Assembly: GCA_963618065.1 (NCBI GenBank)
Contig: CAVERH010000003.1
Span: 1-64,000, forward strand
Reading direction: 5' to 3'
DNA length: 64,000 nucleotides
DNA from: Suilimivivens sp963618065
Lineage (GTDB): Bacteria > Bacillota > Clostridia > Lachnospirales > Lachnospiraceae
Positions 53,358 through 61,947 of this stretch are shown piece after piece. Under the pieces are notes generated by a model, which had not been told where the DNA came from, ran no database searches, and was given only the letters and a program-made list of their open reading frames with translations. A program made the translations under genes and the position numbers. Each line of letters opens with the position of its first letter. Position 1 is the first letter of the stretch.

Positions 53358-56300
53358 TTACTCACCCGTCGTAAAATCTTCTGCGATGCTGCGCATATCT
53401 CTCAGCTCCAGCAGAAATACTCCATGAGTCGCTTCCGAATACTGCTTTTCGGCCTCACCCGTTGTCTTAAAGCTGACCCGCTTCAGATTATGGTGTTCAT
53501 TAAACTGGTAAACCGGGATTCCTTTTCCATGCGGATTAAATACCAGAAAGAATTTCTTCACTCGATTACCGATCTGATGCTCTTCCGCTCCGAGTATCGC
53601 ATACGCATGCTCTCCATACATTCCGTCACGGCCTACCTCTCCCGCACTTCCTTCTTCCCCGTTCTTTTTCTTTTTTAATTCAAGTGTTCCAAAATAGCAT
53701 GGCTCTCCCTTCTTAAGCGCCCGCGTAATCAACTCATAGGTTTCCTCTTCCTTTGGCGTATACTCATTATGCTTTTGATCCTTCATTACTTCGGCAGCAA
53801 ATATGGAAAGCATTCCTGTGGCTGTATTCCTAAACTGATCCGCATCACGGCCGCATGCCTCCCAGCATTTTCTGATCTCATCATACTGTATTTCACCAAA
53901 TCCGGCATTCTTCAGGTCGGCGTTTTCCAGCATTTTGCCATTGCATCCCTTAAGCTTTTCGATGGACTGTTCCAGGAAGCTGACCTGTCTGGCAATCGCT
54001 TCCACCAGAAGATAGGAATCCATTGCCCGTATTTCCATCCATCCTTCCTGCTTCTCAAGAGAAATCTTAAGCCACCCTTCGATCGTCTGATAGCGGTCAA
54101 GCTCCTCTCCGAATCTGGCGGTCAGCTCAGAAGATACCTGCTTTCCGGCCAGATACCGGCAAGCTTCCTCCTTATCCGAACTTCTTTCATGCTGCTGATA
54201 AAAATACAGCTTGCCCGGCATTTTCAGCTTGGAATGACCAAAGGTTGGAACCTGATCATTAAGACGGCCTGCAAAGGTATTCACATCCCTGCTTTTTCTT
54301 GTCAGCAAATGATATTCCACATCTTCACCCGTCAGATGTCTGATAGCTTCCTCAAACACTCCTGACCTCAGGTTTTCATATTCAATCTTCTCACTCTTCT
54401 TTTTTATCCTTACATCACCCGTGTCCGAATCCCGGATTGCCGCATAAGCCTTTTCCATCATTTTTACCCACAGGGCTCCCTTGGAATAAGAATCTCCCCG
54501 GCGTTTCGAGTCCTGATCCACTCTCTCCGGAATGGTCTTGGAAACGGTCACACAGATCCCCGGCAGAGAGTCAGCCTTCTCACCGTATTCGCTTTTTTCG
54601 TTCTTTTTGAAAAATCGTACTGTTACCGTTCCGTCTCCGTTGTCCTTCATCATACGTTTAATTGCACCCGGATTCCGTACAACAAGACTGGCAAGGGCAG
54701 ACATAAAATAGCAGTCTCCCATCGCACCCTGCTTAATATCCTTAAGCACCGGATCATGTGCAAACAGCGGCTCATCCTTTACGGAACGGAAGGAGTCCAT
54801 GCATTTCTTCCCATTCTTTTTCTCAAAAACCACATTCATATTCACGTAGCTCTGGTCTTCCACTCGGATTTCCTGATCCTGTTTTCTCTTCACCAGATCT
54901 CCATCCTGCTCCTGAATCAGATAGCCCAGAAGAATGGATGCATATTGTCTTTCCTGAAAGGCCTGCGAGGTCGTAATGATCTGTTTCAGCTTCAGTACAA
55001 GCTCATCCCTGATCATTTTCTGGCCTTTCACATACGTCTCTTCGCTGTCATCCTCATAACTGAATATTCCCTTAAGCAGCAGCTTCGGTATTTCATTAAA
55101 GAGTGAATCCGCACTCCATACCTGCTCCTGCTGCAGACGTGCCACAAATACCTTGCTGACAGCCAGTAATCTCGTCTCCCGGCTAAAGGCAATTCTGCGG
55201 TCTGCCGTTGTGCTTAGAATATTTTTCTGAAGTCGTACAAAGGAATGAACATCCTGTTTTTCCTGTCCCTTCAGCTGACCTACCGTATCCTGACTGAAAG
55301 CCTTAGCCGTCATCTCTTCACTGCTGCCAACGCTGATTCCTGCCTGACGTTCCAGGCGGCGGAGTCTTCTTTCTTCTGCAGTGATCGTCCTTCCGTCCTT
55401 ATCTTCCTCAATGGTATGTCCCGTCAGTGCCTGATAGTCATTGTAATCCCTGTTCCACTCATAGGTCTGTTCGGAAATATGCTTACGGTTCAACAGATCC
55501 TCTATGGTCTGCTTATGATAGGTAAGACGGTCAAGACTCATTCCGTAATCGCCAAGCACGGTGTTCACATGATGCCGGTAATATTGAAAAATCCGGTCTG
55601 CCTGTTTCAGGTGCTTCTTCTGGTCAGCATTTAAGCGTATTCCTTTCCGTTTAGCCTGAAACTGCTTATCCACCTCAAGAATGGAAAGACACTGCACCAT
55701 ATGCTCTGTAATAAAGCCTGCACTCAGATATTCCTTCCTGACCTTCTCATCCCAGAGCTTATCTGCATAATCCAGATACATCGCAAGCAGATCCTCCTTC
55801 GATGCATTGTCAAAGCCCTCTGCGTAACCGCTTTCCTGATATACCTTCGCCAAATCCGAAATGGATCTTGCCTTCTGATCCAGTTCTGCTCTTAATGCCC
55901 GTCGCTTCCGGGCATTTTCAAGCTTTCTTTCTGCTTCCTGCCGCAGCTTATCCAGAACCTCCGGATCTCCCAGATACTTCATCCAGGGTTCCTTTGCATA
56001 GAATCCTATCACCTGCAGATATCCGTTTGAAACACTCTCATTCATCCGATCCTGCCATTCGCCGGTCACCTGAAAATTCTGCCGGGTCATAATTTCCCGG
56101 GTCAGCTCTGCCTGTTTTTCAAGCTGTCTCGATCTGGTATTGATTACCCGCGAAACCTCCTGCCGGAGTGCTTCCTGCTTTTCCTCATACCGGTTTTCCA
56201 GCTGTTCAAGCTCCTGGTTCTGCCCCTCCTGTCCCTTTGCAGCCTTCTGTGCCGCAATCTGGGGTTCGAGCCCCTGCACTTCCACAAGAAGCTTCTCTGC

Positions 56301-56510
56301 CTGGAGCACAGATACTCTGGCTTCCTCAGCCAGCTTCTGCAGCTGCTCCTGCAATACGGAAACTGCGCGGTTCTTTGCTTTGGCATATACCGGGGCAGCT
56401 GCATTCTTCATGGCAAAGGAAGCACCCGACATTCTGTCATTCTGTTCCCTCTGCTGAATCTGAACCGTTTTATTTACCTGTTTTGATTTTTGTTGAACGA
56501 TCGGCGGCAT
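53358..56510 (-). CDS. Calpain-family (C2) cysteine protease, paralogue B
   Basis: The 1050-residue product has the same plan as paralogue A. The leader is MPPIVQQKSKQ, a Gln/Glu/Lys coiled region spans about 60-150, and a helical middle contains VLGDYGMSLDRL. The protease has QGAMGDCYF (Cys600), YGEHAYAIL (His968) and FNPHGKG (Asn992). The GDC motif is canonical, whereas A has GNC. The start is the ATG at 56510, six bases after GGAGG; a GTG two codons earlier is less likely. Acidic and basic stretches alternate through the N-terminal half. It is flanked by the GNAT/YbjN-like gene and paralogue A in one operon. Confidence 0.85.
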   Translation of the reverse strand: MPPIVQQKSKQVNKTVQIQQREQNDRMSGASFAMKNAAAPVYAKAKNRAVSVLQEQLQKLAEEARVSVLQAEKLLVEVQGLEPQIAAQKAAKGQEGQNQELEQLENRYEEKQEALRQEVSRVINTRSRQLEKQAELTREIMTRQNFQVTGEWQDRMNESVSNGYLQVIGFYAKEPWMKYLGDPEVLDKLRQEAERKLENARKRRALRAELDQKARSISDLAKVYQESGYAEGFDNASKEDLLAMYLDYADKLWDEKVRKEYLSAGFITEHMVQCLSILEVDKQFQAKRKGIRLNADQKKHLKQADRIFQYYRHHVNTVLGDYGMSLDRLTYHKQTIEDLLNRKHISEQTYEWNRDYNDYQALTGHTIEEDKDGRTITAEERRLRRLERQAGISVGSSEEMTAKAFSQDTVGQLKGQEKQDVHSFVRLQKNILSTTADRRIAFSRETRLLAVSKVFVARLQQEQVWSADSLFNEIPKLLLKGIFSYEDDSEETYVKGQKMIRDELVLKLKQIITTSQAFQERQYASILLGYLIQEQDGDLVKRKQDQEIRVEDQSYVNMNVVFEKKNGKKCMDSFRSVKDEPLFAHDPVLKDIKQGAMGDCYFMSALASLVVRNPGAIKRMMKDNGDGTVTVRFFKKNEKSEYGEKADSLPGICVTVSKTIPERVDQDSKRRGDSYSKGALWVKMMEKAYAAIRDSDTGDVRIKKKSEKIEYENLRSGVFEEAIRHLTGEDVEYHLLTRKSRDVNTFAGRLNDQVPTFGHSKLKMPGKLYFYQQHERSSDKEEACRYLAGKQVSSELTARFGEELDRYQTIEGWLKISLEKQEGWMEIRAMDSYLLVEAIARQVSFLEQSIEKLKGCNGKMLENADLKNAGFGEIQYDEIRKCWEACGRDADQFRNTATGMLSIFAAEVMKDQKHNEYTPKEEETYELITRALKKGEPCYFGTLELKKKKNGEEGSAGEVGRDGMYGEHAYAILGAEEHQIGNRVKKFFLVFNPHGKGIPVYQFNEHHNLKRVSFKTTGEAEKQYSEATHGVFLLELRDMRSIAEDFTTGE

Positions 56511-56536
56511 ATCCACCCTCCATATTTCACTTTATT

Positions 56537-56548
56537 GCAACTATTCAG
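56537..56548. repeat. Dispersed intergenic motif GCAACTATTCAG
   Basis: A one-base variant of GTAACTATTCAG. Related copies lie at 2909, 3964 (reverse), 7182 (reverse), 35292 (reverse), 39879 (reverse), 43501 and 50166, always in or at the edge of gaps between genes. Confidence 0.5.
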
Positions 56549-56560
56549 AATAGACACTTA

Positions 56561-57919
56561 TTAATCATCCAGATTCATGATGTGGAAGTAATCCCATTCC
56601 TCCACGATCTGTTCCAGAAATGTCCGGACCGCATCCTCCTCAGGCGGCAGCTCCAGCTCCATATGGGTCAGTCTGAGATATAACCGTCCCTCCTCCGAAT
56701 AGGCTGTACTTAAGCTGCTCTTGCGGTTATAGTCCATACACATGGAAAGCCCCTCGGAATCCTCACCGGAGAGCACCTCCATCGGAACGGTTGCCTCCAG
56801 CACAAAGCTTCCTGTATCCACATCCAGAAGCTGATAACGCAGATAAACCACCAGTTCTCCTTCATCCGGAGCGATCCAGAGCTGGAGTGCCGGTTCGTCC
56901 TTATAGGAAACGAGCATACATTCCTGCTGCATGGTATCCAGTGTTTCCTCAAGCTGCTGCAGTCTCATCAGCTCAATTACGGTTTTTTCAGGGATCTCCT
57001 GCTCCTCATCCTCCGGCAGAAGAAGCTCCTGAACCTCTCTCATGGCAAAGGCCTGATCCTGATCCCAATAAGCATGACACAGGCTCGCTTCGCAGACCTT
57101 CAGCTCCTTTCTGAACAGAAGCTTTTTGCAGGCTGTATACTGCATCAGGTCTCCCTTCTCCGGAATATAGAAGTGATCCGCATCCGGGAATTCATTGCGG
57201 ATTTCCGGAATAAACTGATTCATCAATGCCAGCAGAAGTGCCTCCATGCCCTTCTCTGCCCCGCATTCCTCTACTATAATACAACCCTTGTATACCGACA
57301 GGAACAGATAGGCAAGAACCTTCTGATGATGCACGTAAATGCCGGAAAGCTCCGGAAAGGCTCTTCCGTATTCTCCCTCTTCCTTCCTGTCCGGATGCGT
57401 TCTTTCCATCAGATCAAGGAGTGCCGTCCTCTCTGCTCCGGTTGCCCCGAGTGCCGTCCGGATCCGTCCCTTCTCTACTGCATTCGTAACCTTGTCATTC
57501 TCTGCAAAGACTGCGCATTTCTCGATGTCATCCAGTGAGATTCTGTAGAAGCTCTCGGATTCCTCAACGATAAAATGCTGCCCAAGCAGAAGGCTCTGCC
57601 ATTCCTCCTCCTGCTCCTTCAGAATCATCTCATTGCAGCGGATACTGCTGAAATCGTGTTCCTTCAGATACTGCCGCAGACGACGGAAAAGCACCTTGAA
57701 GCTCTTATCATCGGAAGCGCTCACGCTCAGAAGCTCCGGCTCCTCATCCTGACTGGTAACCGCCATATATCCGGTAAATTCCTCAGAGTCCTCTTCGTTT
57801 TTCTTTAATAAAAATGCATCTGCATTTCCATCGGATACTGCCCAGCGGATCCATCTCGGGCAATGTCCCTCCAGCATTTGTGTGTGTCCCTTGTATGCCT
57901 GTAAAAGTTGATATCTCAT
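56561..57919 (-). CDS. Tandem GNAT-like protein with YbjN/T3S-chaperone-like C-terminus
   Basis: The 452-residue acidic protein has two degenerate acetyltransferase-like modules. One spans about 1-130 (FTGYMAVTSQDEEPELLSVSA, then LGQHFIVEESESFYRI). The other spans about 135-280 (SGIYVHHQKVLAYLFLSVYKGCIIVEECG). The last ~130 residues have the alternating pattern LVVYLRYQLLDVDTGSFVLEA with DYNRKSSLSTAYSEEGRLYL, like YbjN or type III secretion chaperone folds. No clear acetyl-CoA R/QxxGxG loop is seen, so binding rather than catalysis is likely. The start at 57919 has AAAGGA upstream. Sitting between calpains C and B, it could be their chaperone or adaptor; this is inference. Confidence 0.6.
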   Translation of the reverse strand: MRYQLLQAYKGHTQMLEGHCPRWIRWAVSDGNADAFLLKKNEEDSEEFTGYMAVTSQDEEPELLSVSASDDKSFKVLFRRLRQYLKEHDFSSIRCNEMILKEQEEEWQSLLLGQHFIVEESESFYRISLDDIEKCAVFAENDKVTNAVEKGRIRTALGATGAERTALLDLMERTHPDRKEEGEYGRAFPELSGIYVHHQKVLAYLFLSVYKGCIIVEECGAEKGMEALLLALMNQFIPEIRNEFPDADHFYIPEKGDLMQYTACKKLLFRKELKVCEASLCHAYWDQDQAFAMREVQELLLPEDEEQEIPEKTVIELMRLQQLEETLDTMQQECMLVSYKDEPALQLWIAPDEGELVVYLRYQLLDVDTGSFVLEATVPMEVLSGEDSEGLSMCMDYNRKSSLSTAYSEEGRLYLRLTHMELELPPEEDAVRTFLEQIVEEWDYFHIMNLDD

Positions 57920-57972
57920 ATTTTCATTCCTTTCATCATTCATCGTGATATAGCTTCCATAATCGGAGTCTG

Positions 57973-60900
57973 TTATACAATGCTCATAACTCTCATGGCA
58001 CTGCATGCGTCTCTCAGTTCGATCAGGCATGCTCCATTGGTTGCCTTCTCAAACTTCATCCAGTCAATTGAATTGGTCGGATTGCTAATTCTCTGCACCT
58101 TTCCTTTCTCATTCTCATTCTCGGTAATAAGATATAGCGGGATGTTGCTTCCATGTGGATTCTGAACCCTGAGGAATTTCTTCTGTTGATTGTTGATCTC
58201 ATGCTCCTCGAGTGAAATTACGGTATAAGCATGAGTTCCGCATATTCCTTTAAAGGTGTTTTCTCCTGCCGCACCTACTCCGTCTGAAGTATCGAACTTC
58301 TTTGTTCCGAAGCTGCATTTTCTTCGACCGTCAAGCCCCTCTTTAAATGTATTGAAGATTTTCAGCTCTGCATCTGTGTAGATCAAGACCTTGTTGTGTG
58401 CTTTCAGAGCGGCTGTAAATGCGCTCAGCATTTCCTTTATTGTGGTAAGAAGCTTATCTGCGTTCTGTCCGCTGACCTTCCAGCAGTCCCTGAGCATCCC
58501 ATAGCCTATGTCTTCGAAAGCCTTACGCCTGATCCGGCCGCCACCCGTAAGCTCCTTTGAGCGGATCGTTTTATTTCCTTCCCAGTCATAATCCTGCAGG
58601 CTGTCAAGCAGCTTATCGCTAAGCTCCTGTCCATCGCTGCCTTTAAGCTGTGATATCAGCTTTACCAGATATGTTTCCAGCTTTCCCATTGTATCCACAT
58701 AGGTTTCCGTATCCATTGCCTGGATTTCCAATAATTTCACCTGCGAAAGAAGCGCATTCTTCATCATCTTCTCGATGGTCTTATATCCGTCAAGCTCTTC
58801 CTTGAACTGAGCCTTTAAATTGTCAGGATCTGTAAACTCCTTTTTTATAAGATACTTCTTTGCTTTTTTATCTGTCTCTTCGGTATCCTTGCTCTTCCCG
58901 TTATGCTGTTTGAAAAAATACAACTTGGACGGACTATCCAGAATTCTCCCTTCCAGTACCGGAGCTTTACCTGTAAAATGACCGCGAAACGCCTGAGTCG
59001 TGTTTTCGTTTTCGTCTTCTTCTTTTTCAAGATCCCGGAAAAGGAATGGCTTCTCGCCTGTCAGATGCTCCATGGCCAGATGGAACCGACCGCTCGCAAT
59101 CCCCTTGTAGCTAATGGTTTCATTCTTGTCTCTGACCCTGAGATTATTGGTTTTATTACCGTTCTTATCACGCACTGCTGCATAGGCTTTTTCCATCATC
59201 TTAACCCACAGGGCACCTTTGGAGTAGGGATCCCCCTTTGAATGTGTGTCCAGATAGGTTCTTTCCGGAATGGTCTTATCAACTGTAACATAATATGTTT
59301 TCTGGTATATTTGTCCATCACCTAAGAGATCATCATCTTTCACCCAATCATAGAAGCGGACGGTTACCGTTCCATTCCCATTATCCTTCATCATTTCTTT
59401 GATCGTATCAGGGTTTTGGGATACAATGCCGGCCAGAGCTGCCAGAAAATAACAGTCTCCCAAAGCTCCCTGATGAATATCCTTAAGCATAGGATCATGG
59501 GCAAACAATGGCTCATCCTTTACAGACTTCAGTCTGTCTATATAAGGTCTGCCTTTCCTTTCAAGCTCGACGTCAAAGTCCTCATAGCTTTTATCATATA
59601 CCCTGACCTCCTCCGCCTTGCGTTCCTTAACCAGCTCTCCCATCTGCTCTGAATGCAGATAGCCAAGAAGCAGTGTCGCATACCGTCTCTCCTGAAAACT
59701 CGAGGAAGTCCTCTGAACCTGACCAAGCTTTTCCATAAGCTCTTCCCTGAGTCCTTGCTGTTTCTGCACATAAGACCTGACGTCATAGGATTCGTAGCTC
59801 CTCACCATCTCGTTCACAAGCGGCAGGATTTCCGCAAACTGTAGATCATTATTTTCCCAATTAGCAGATTTTAAATCTCTCAGGATTTTTGCACAGACAT
59901 AACAAAGTCTGACTTCCTTATACTCGACCTGCTTTCGATCCCGTGTGCTGGACAAAACATCTTTTCGCATCCGGAATACCGTATAGAAAGCATTTTTCTT
60001 TGTCGGATCCTCCAGCTTCTCCAATGGTGCCAGAAATTTCCTGCTGGTATCTAAATCGTAAACAGGAGCTTCTATCTTAAGCTCCATCGTATTCACGATT
60101 CCTGCCTGTCTTTCCAGCTCACGAAGTCTTTTTTCTGCTACAGTCAGGTTTCCGTTCTCTGCATCCGGATTCTGATTCTCCTGATTGTCGCCGAACAGTC
60201 TCTGATAAGACTTATCATCCTTATTCCATGCATCGATTCTTTCCGCATTTCGTGTACGCTTCGCCAGCTCGTTGATATTTTCTTTACTATAGGCCAGACG
60301 GTCAAGACTCATCCCATAATCGCCAAGAACCGTGTTCACATGCTGCTCATAATAGGCCATGAGCTGATCAGCTCTTTGAAAACGCTCTTTCTCTTCCCTT
60401 GTCAGCTTCCTTTTGGAACGTTTTTTCCTGTCTGCTTTCCAGATATCAAGCATAACAAGACTCTTTTCTATGTTATCCCTGATGCTTATCGGATTCAGCA
60501 TCTCCTCTCTCGTCTGCTTATCGGAAAATTTGTCCGCGAATCCCAGCGTCATTTTGCTCAGTGCTTCCCCGGATACGTTCCTGTATCCGGCCGGATCTGC
60601 TCCCCTTTTGTGACGTTCTGCCCCGGCTGCAACGGACCTGGCACCCTTATCCAGCTCCTTCCGAAATTCAATGCGTCTCATTACGCTGGCAAGCTCAGCC
60701 TTCAGATCTTCTATTTGGGAGCCATCAAAGACAGATGCATCCTGAAAATCCTTCAGCTCTTCTTTCGTGAAAATCTCCAGGGCTTGGATGTTTCCCCGAA
60801 GGACACTTGCTTTTGCTTCATCACGCCATTCATCCGTGATTTCCATATTGCTTTGCCGCATGGCTTCTTCCGTAAGCTCAATCTGCTTTTCAAGCTGTTC

Positions 60901-61317
60901 TCTTTTGAGATTGCAGAAGGTGCCTGCTGCCTTCAGAATTTCATTTTTGTTTTTGTTGATGTCTGTTTTCAGTTCCCTGATAACCTGTTGCAGATCAGCT
61001 TCGTTAATTTTCCTGTCTTTATTCTGGTTTGTTAACTTCGCCTTATTCGTTTTAACCAATTCCTTAAGATTCTTCACGAGGGTCAGCTTCTGTTCCATGA
61101 GAGCTGCCTGTTGGTTCGCCTCACCGGCAATTCTCATAACCTCCTCCTCAAGGATGGAAAAACGCGTTCTGGGAACCTCCTGTCTGCTTCTCTGTATCCG
61201 GTCTGCCCCATTCATTCCCTGCGGAGCATTCTGCATCTGGCTGACACGTTCCTGCGGCTGCACCCGGATTTCAACCGGCGGCTGCTTTTTCTCTTTCATT
61301 TTCACTGTTGGTGGCAT
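57973..61317 (-). CDS. Calpain-family (C2) cysteine protease, paralogue C
   Basis: The largest of the three, 1114 residues. The start MPPTVKMKEKKQPPVEI lies eight bases after AGGAGG at ATG 61317 and aligns with the MPPIVQQKSKQ leaders of A and B. Two earlier in-frame ATGs overlap or precede the ribosome site. The N-terminal half is helical and Lys/Glu-rich. The protease has QGALGDCYFLAAL (Cys622), CGTHAYTV (His1029) and QNPHGSN (Asn1053). It is the first gene of the calpain operon, with its own extended -10 promoter and tandem repeats upstream. It is more diverged from A and B than they are from each other. Confidence 0.85.
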   Translation of the reverse strand: MPPTVKMKEKKQPPVEIRVQPQERVSQMQNAPQGMNGADRIQRSRQEVPRTRFSILEEEVMRIAGEANQQAALMEQKLTLVKNLKELVKTNKAKLTNQNKDRKINEADLQQVIRELKTDINKNKNEILKAAGTFCNLKREQLEKQIELTEEAMRQSNMEITDEWRDEAKASVLRGNIQALEIFTKEELKDFQDASVFDGSQIEDLKAELASVMRRIEFRKELDKGARSVAAGAERHKRGADPAGYRNVSGEALSKMTLGFADKFSDKQTREEMLNPISIRDNIEKSLVMLDIWKADRKKRSKRKLTREEKERFQRADQLMAYYEQHVNTVLGDYGMSLDRLAYSKENINELAKRTRNAERIDAWNKDDKSYQRLFGDNQENQNPDAENGNLTVAEKRLRELERQAGIVNTMELKIEAPVYDLDTSRKFLAPLEKLEDPTKKNAFYTVFRMRKDVLSSTRDRKQVEYKEVRLCYVCAKILRDLKSANWENNDLQFAEILPLVNEMVRSYESYDVRSYVQKQQGLREELMEKLGQVQRTSSSFQERRYATLLLGYLHSEQMGELVKERKAEEVRVYDKSYEDFDVELERKGRPYIDRLKSVKDEPLFAHDPMLKDIHQGALGDCYFLAALAGIVSQNPDTIKEMMKDNGNGTVTVRFYDWVKDDDLLGDGQIYQKTYYVTVDKTIPERTYLDTHSKGDPYSKGALWVKMMEKAYAAVRDKNGNKTNNLRVRDKNETISYKGIASGRFHLAMEHLTGEKPFLFRDLEKEEDENENTTQAFRGHFTGKAPVLEGRILDSPSKLYFFKQHNGKSKDTEETDKKAKKYLIKKEFTDPDNLKAQFKEELDGYKTIEKMMKNALLSQVKLLEIQAMDTETYVDTMGKLETYLVKLISQLKGSDGQELSDKLLDSLQDYDWEGNKTIRSKELTGGGRIRRKAFEDIGYGMLRDCWKVSGQNADKLLTTIKEMLSAFTAALKAHNKVLIYTDAELKIFNTFKEGLDGRRKCSFGTKKFDTSDGVGAAGENTFKGICGTHAYTVISLEEHEINNQQKKFLRVQNPHGSNIPLYLITENENEKGKVQRISNPTNSIDWMKFEKATNGACLIELRDACSAMRVMSIV

Positions 61318-61383
61318 AGGCATTGCCTCCTTTGCAAACAATCATATGATAATTTCGTCATACGTCTGGTTTTCTATGAGCTT

Positions 61384-61389
61384 ATTATA
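61384..61389 (-). promoter_or_regulatory. Extended -10 of the calpain operon
   Basis: TGCTATAAT on the minus strand about 67 bases before calpain C. The position where a -35 box should be has no match, suggesting an activator. Confidence 0.65.
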
Positions 61390-61411
61390 GCATGCTGCCC
61401 CTCTTCCTTCT

Positions 61412-61433
61412 TTAAAGGTTTCTTAAAGGTTTC
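61412..61433 (-). promoter_or_regulatory. Two exact tandem 11-bp direct repeats upstream of the calpain promoter
   Basis: TTAAAGGTTTC occurs twice without a spacer (61412-61422 and 61423-61433), ending just upstream of the expected -35 position. Tandem 11-bp half-sites on one face of DNA are the binding form of OmpR/PhoB-type regulators, one of which is encoded at 45476-46189. The link is inferred. Confidence 0.55.
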
Positions 61434-61452
61434 GCCCGGAAAAAGAAAAAGA

Positions 61453-61486
61453 GGGTTGTTATATGAATGGCTTCATATAACAACCC
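61453..61486 (-). terminator. Terminator after the 97-residue membrane protein
   Basis: A perfect 15-bp stem (61453-61467 with 61472-61486), four-base loop, then CTCTTTTTCTTTTT on the minus strand. It splits the small gene from the calpain operon. Confidence 0.9.
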
Positions 61487-61505
61487 CTATCCTTATTTTT
61501 GATTC

Positions 61506-61799
61506 TTATTCTTCGTCTTCGGATTCTTTTTCTTCTGCAGCTTTGTCAGCTTCCGGTTCCTCAGTAGTGGATTCTTCTGCTTCTTTGGAAGCTTCTTCCT
61601 GCTCCTTGAGTTCTTCCCATTCAGCTTTCTCTTCTTCAGGCGTCTCGCAGATTTCCTCTGCCTTTTTCTTCTTACAGGTTACGAGCTTCTTACAAAGAGC
61701 TGCGCCGCCTGCCAGTACAGCACCCGCTGCTGCAATGATACCGATAATCTTCGATACCTTCTTCACTGTACTGCTTCCTGAGGCTTTTACGTTCTTCAT
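61506..61799 (-). CDS. Small membrane protein with acidic tail
   Basis: A 97-residue protein. A basic head (KNVKASGSSTVKKVSK) precedes one glycine/alanine-rich helix (about 17-35, GIIAAAGAVLAGGAAL). A Lys cluster and three Cys follow, then a Glu/Ala/Lys tail of about 50 residues. No family is recognised. The ATG at 61799 has AGGAGG upstream. It has its own promoter and a strong terminator, so it is expressed apart from the calpains although it lies directly before them. Confidence 0.72.
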   Translation of the reverse strand: MKNVKASGSSTVKKVSKIIGIIAAAGAVLAGGAALCKKLVTCKKKKAEEICETPEEEKAEWEELKEQEEASKEAEESTTEEPEADKAAEEKESEDEE

Positions 61800-61912
61800 G
61801 TTGCCTTCCTCCTGACTTAAGGCTGCCCGGCCAGCTACCGCTTCCGGCAGCATTCTTACATCATCACATTCCGGCTTTCTCTGTCATCTTGAATTCAATG
61901 ATGTATTCAGTC

Positions 61913-61941
61913 ATTATAGCACTAAATTTTTAAAAAAGCAA
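61913..61941 (-). promoter_or_regulatory. Promoter of the 97-residue membrane protein gene
   Basis: TTGCTT (61936-61941) and TATAAT (61913-61918) with 17 bases between, and an extended TGC before the -10, about 115 bases before the start codon. Confidence 0.65.
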
Positions 61942-61947
61942 AAATTT

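Noticed and set aside
60340..61035. 231-codon plus-strand frame opposite calpain C
   Set aside because: Shadow frame of the calpain gene, rich in Phe/Leu/Cys, without a ribosome site or domain.
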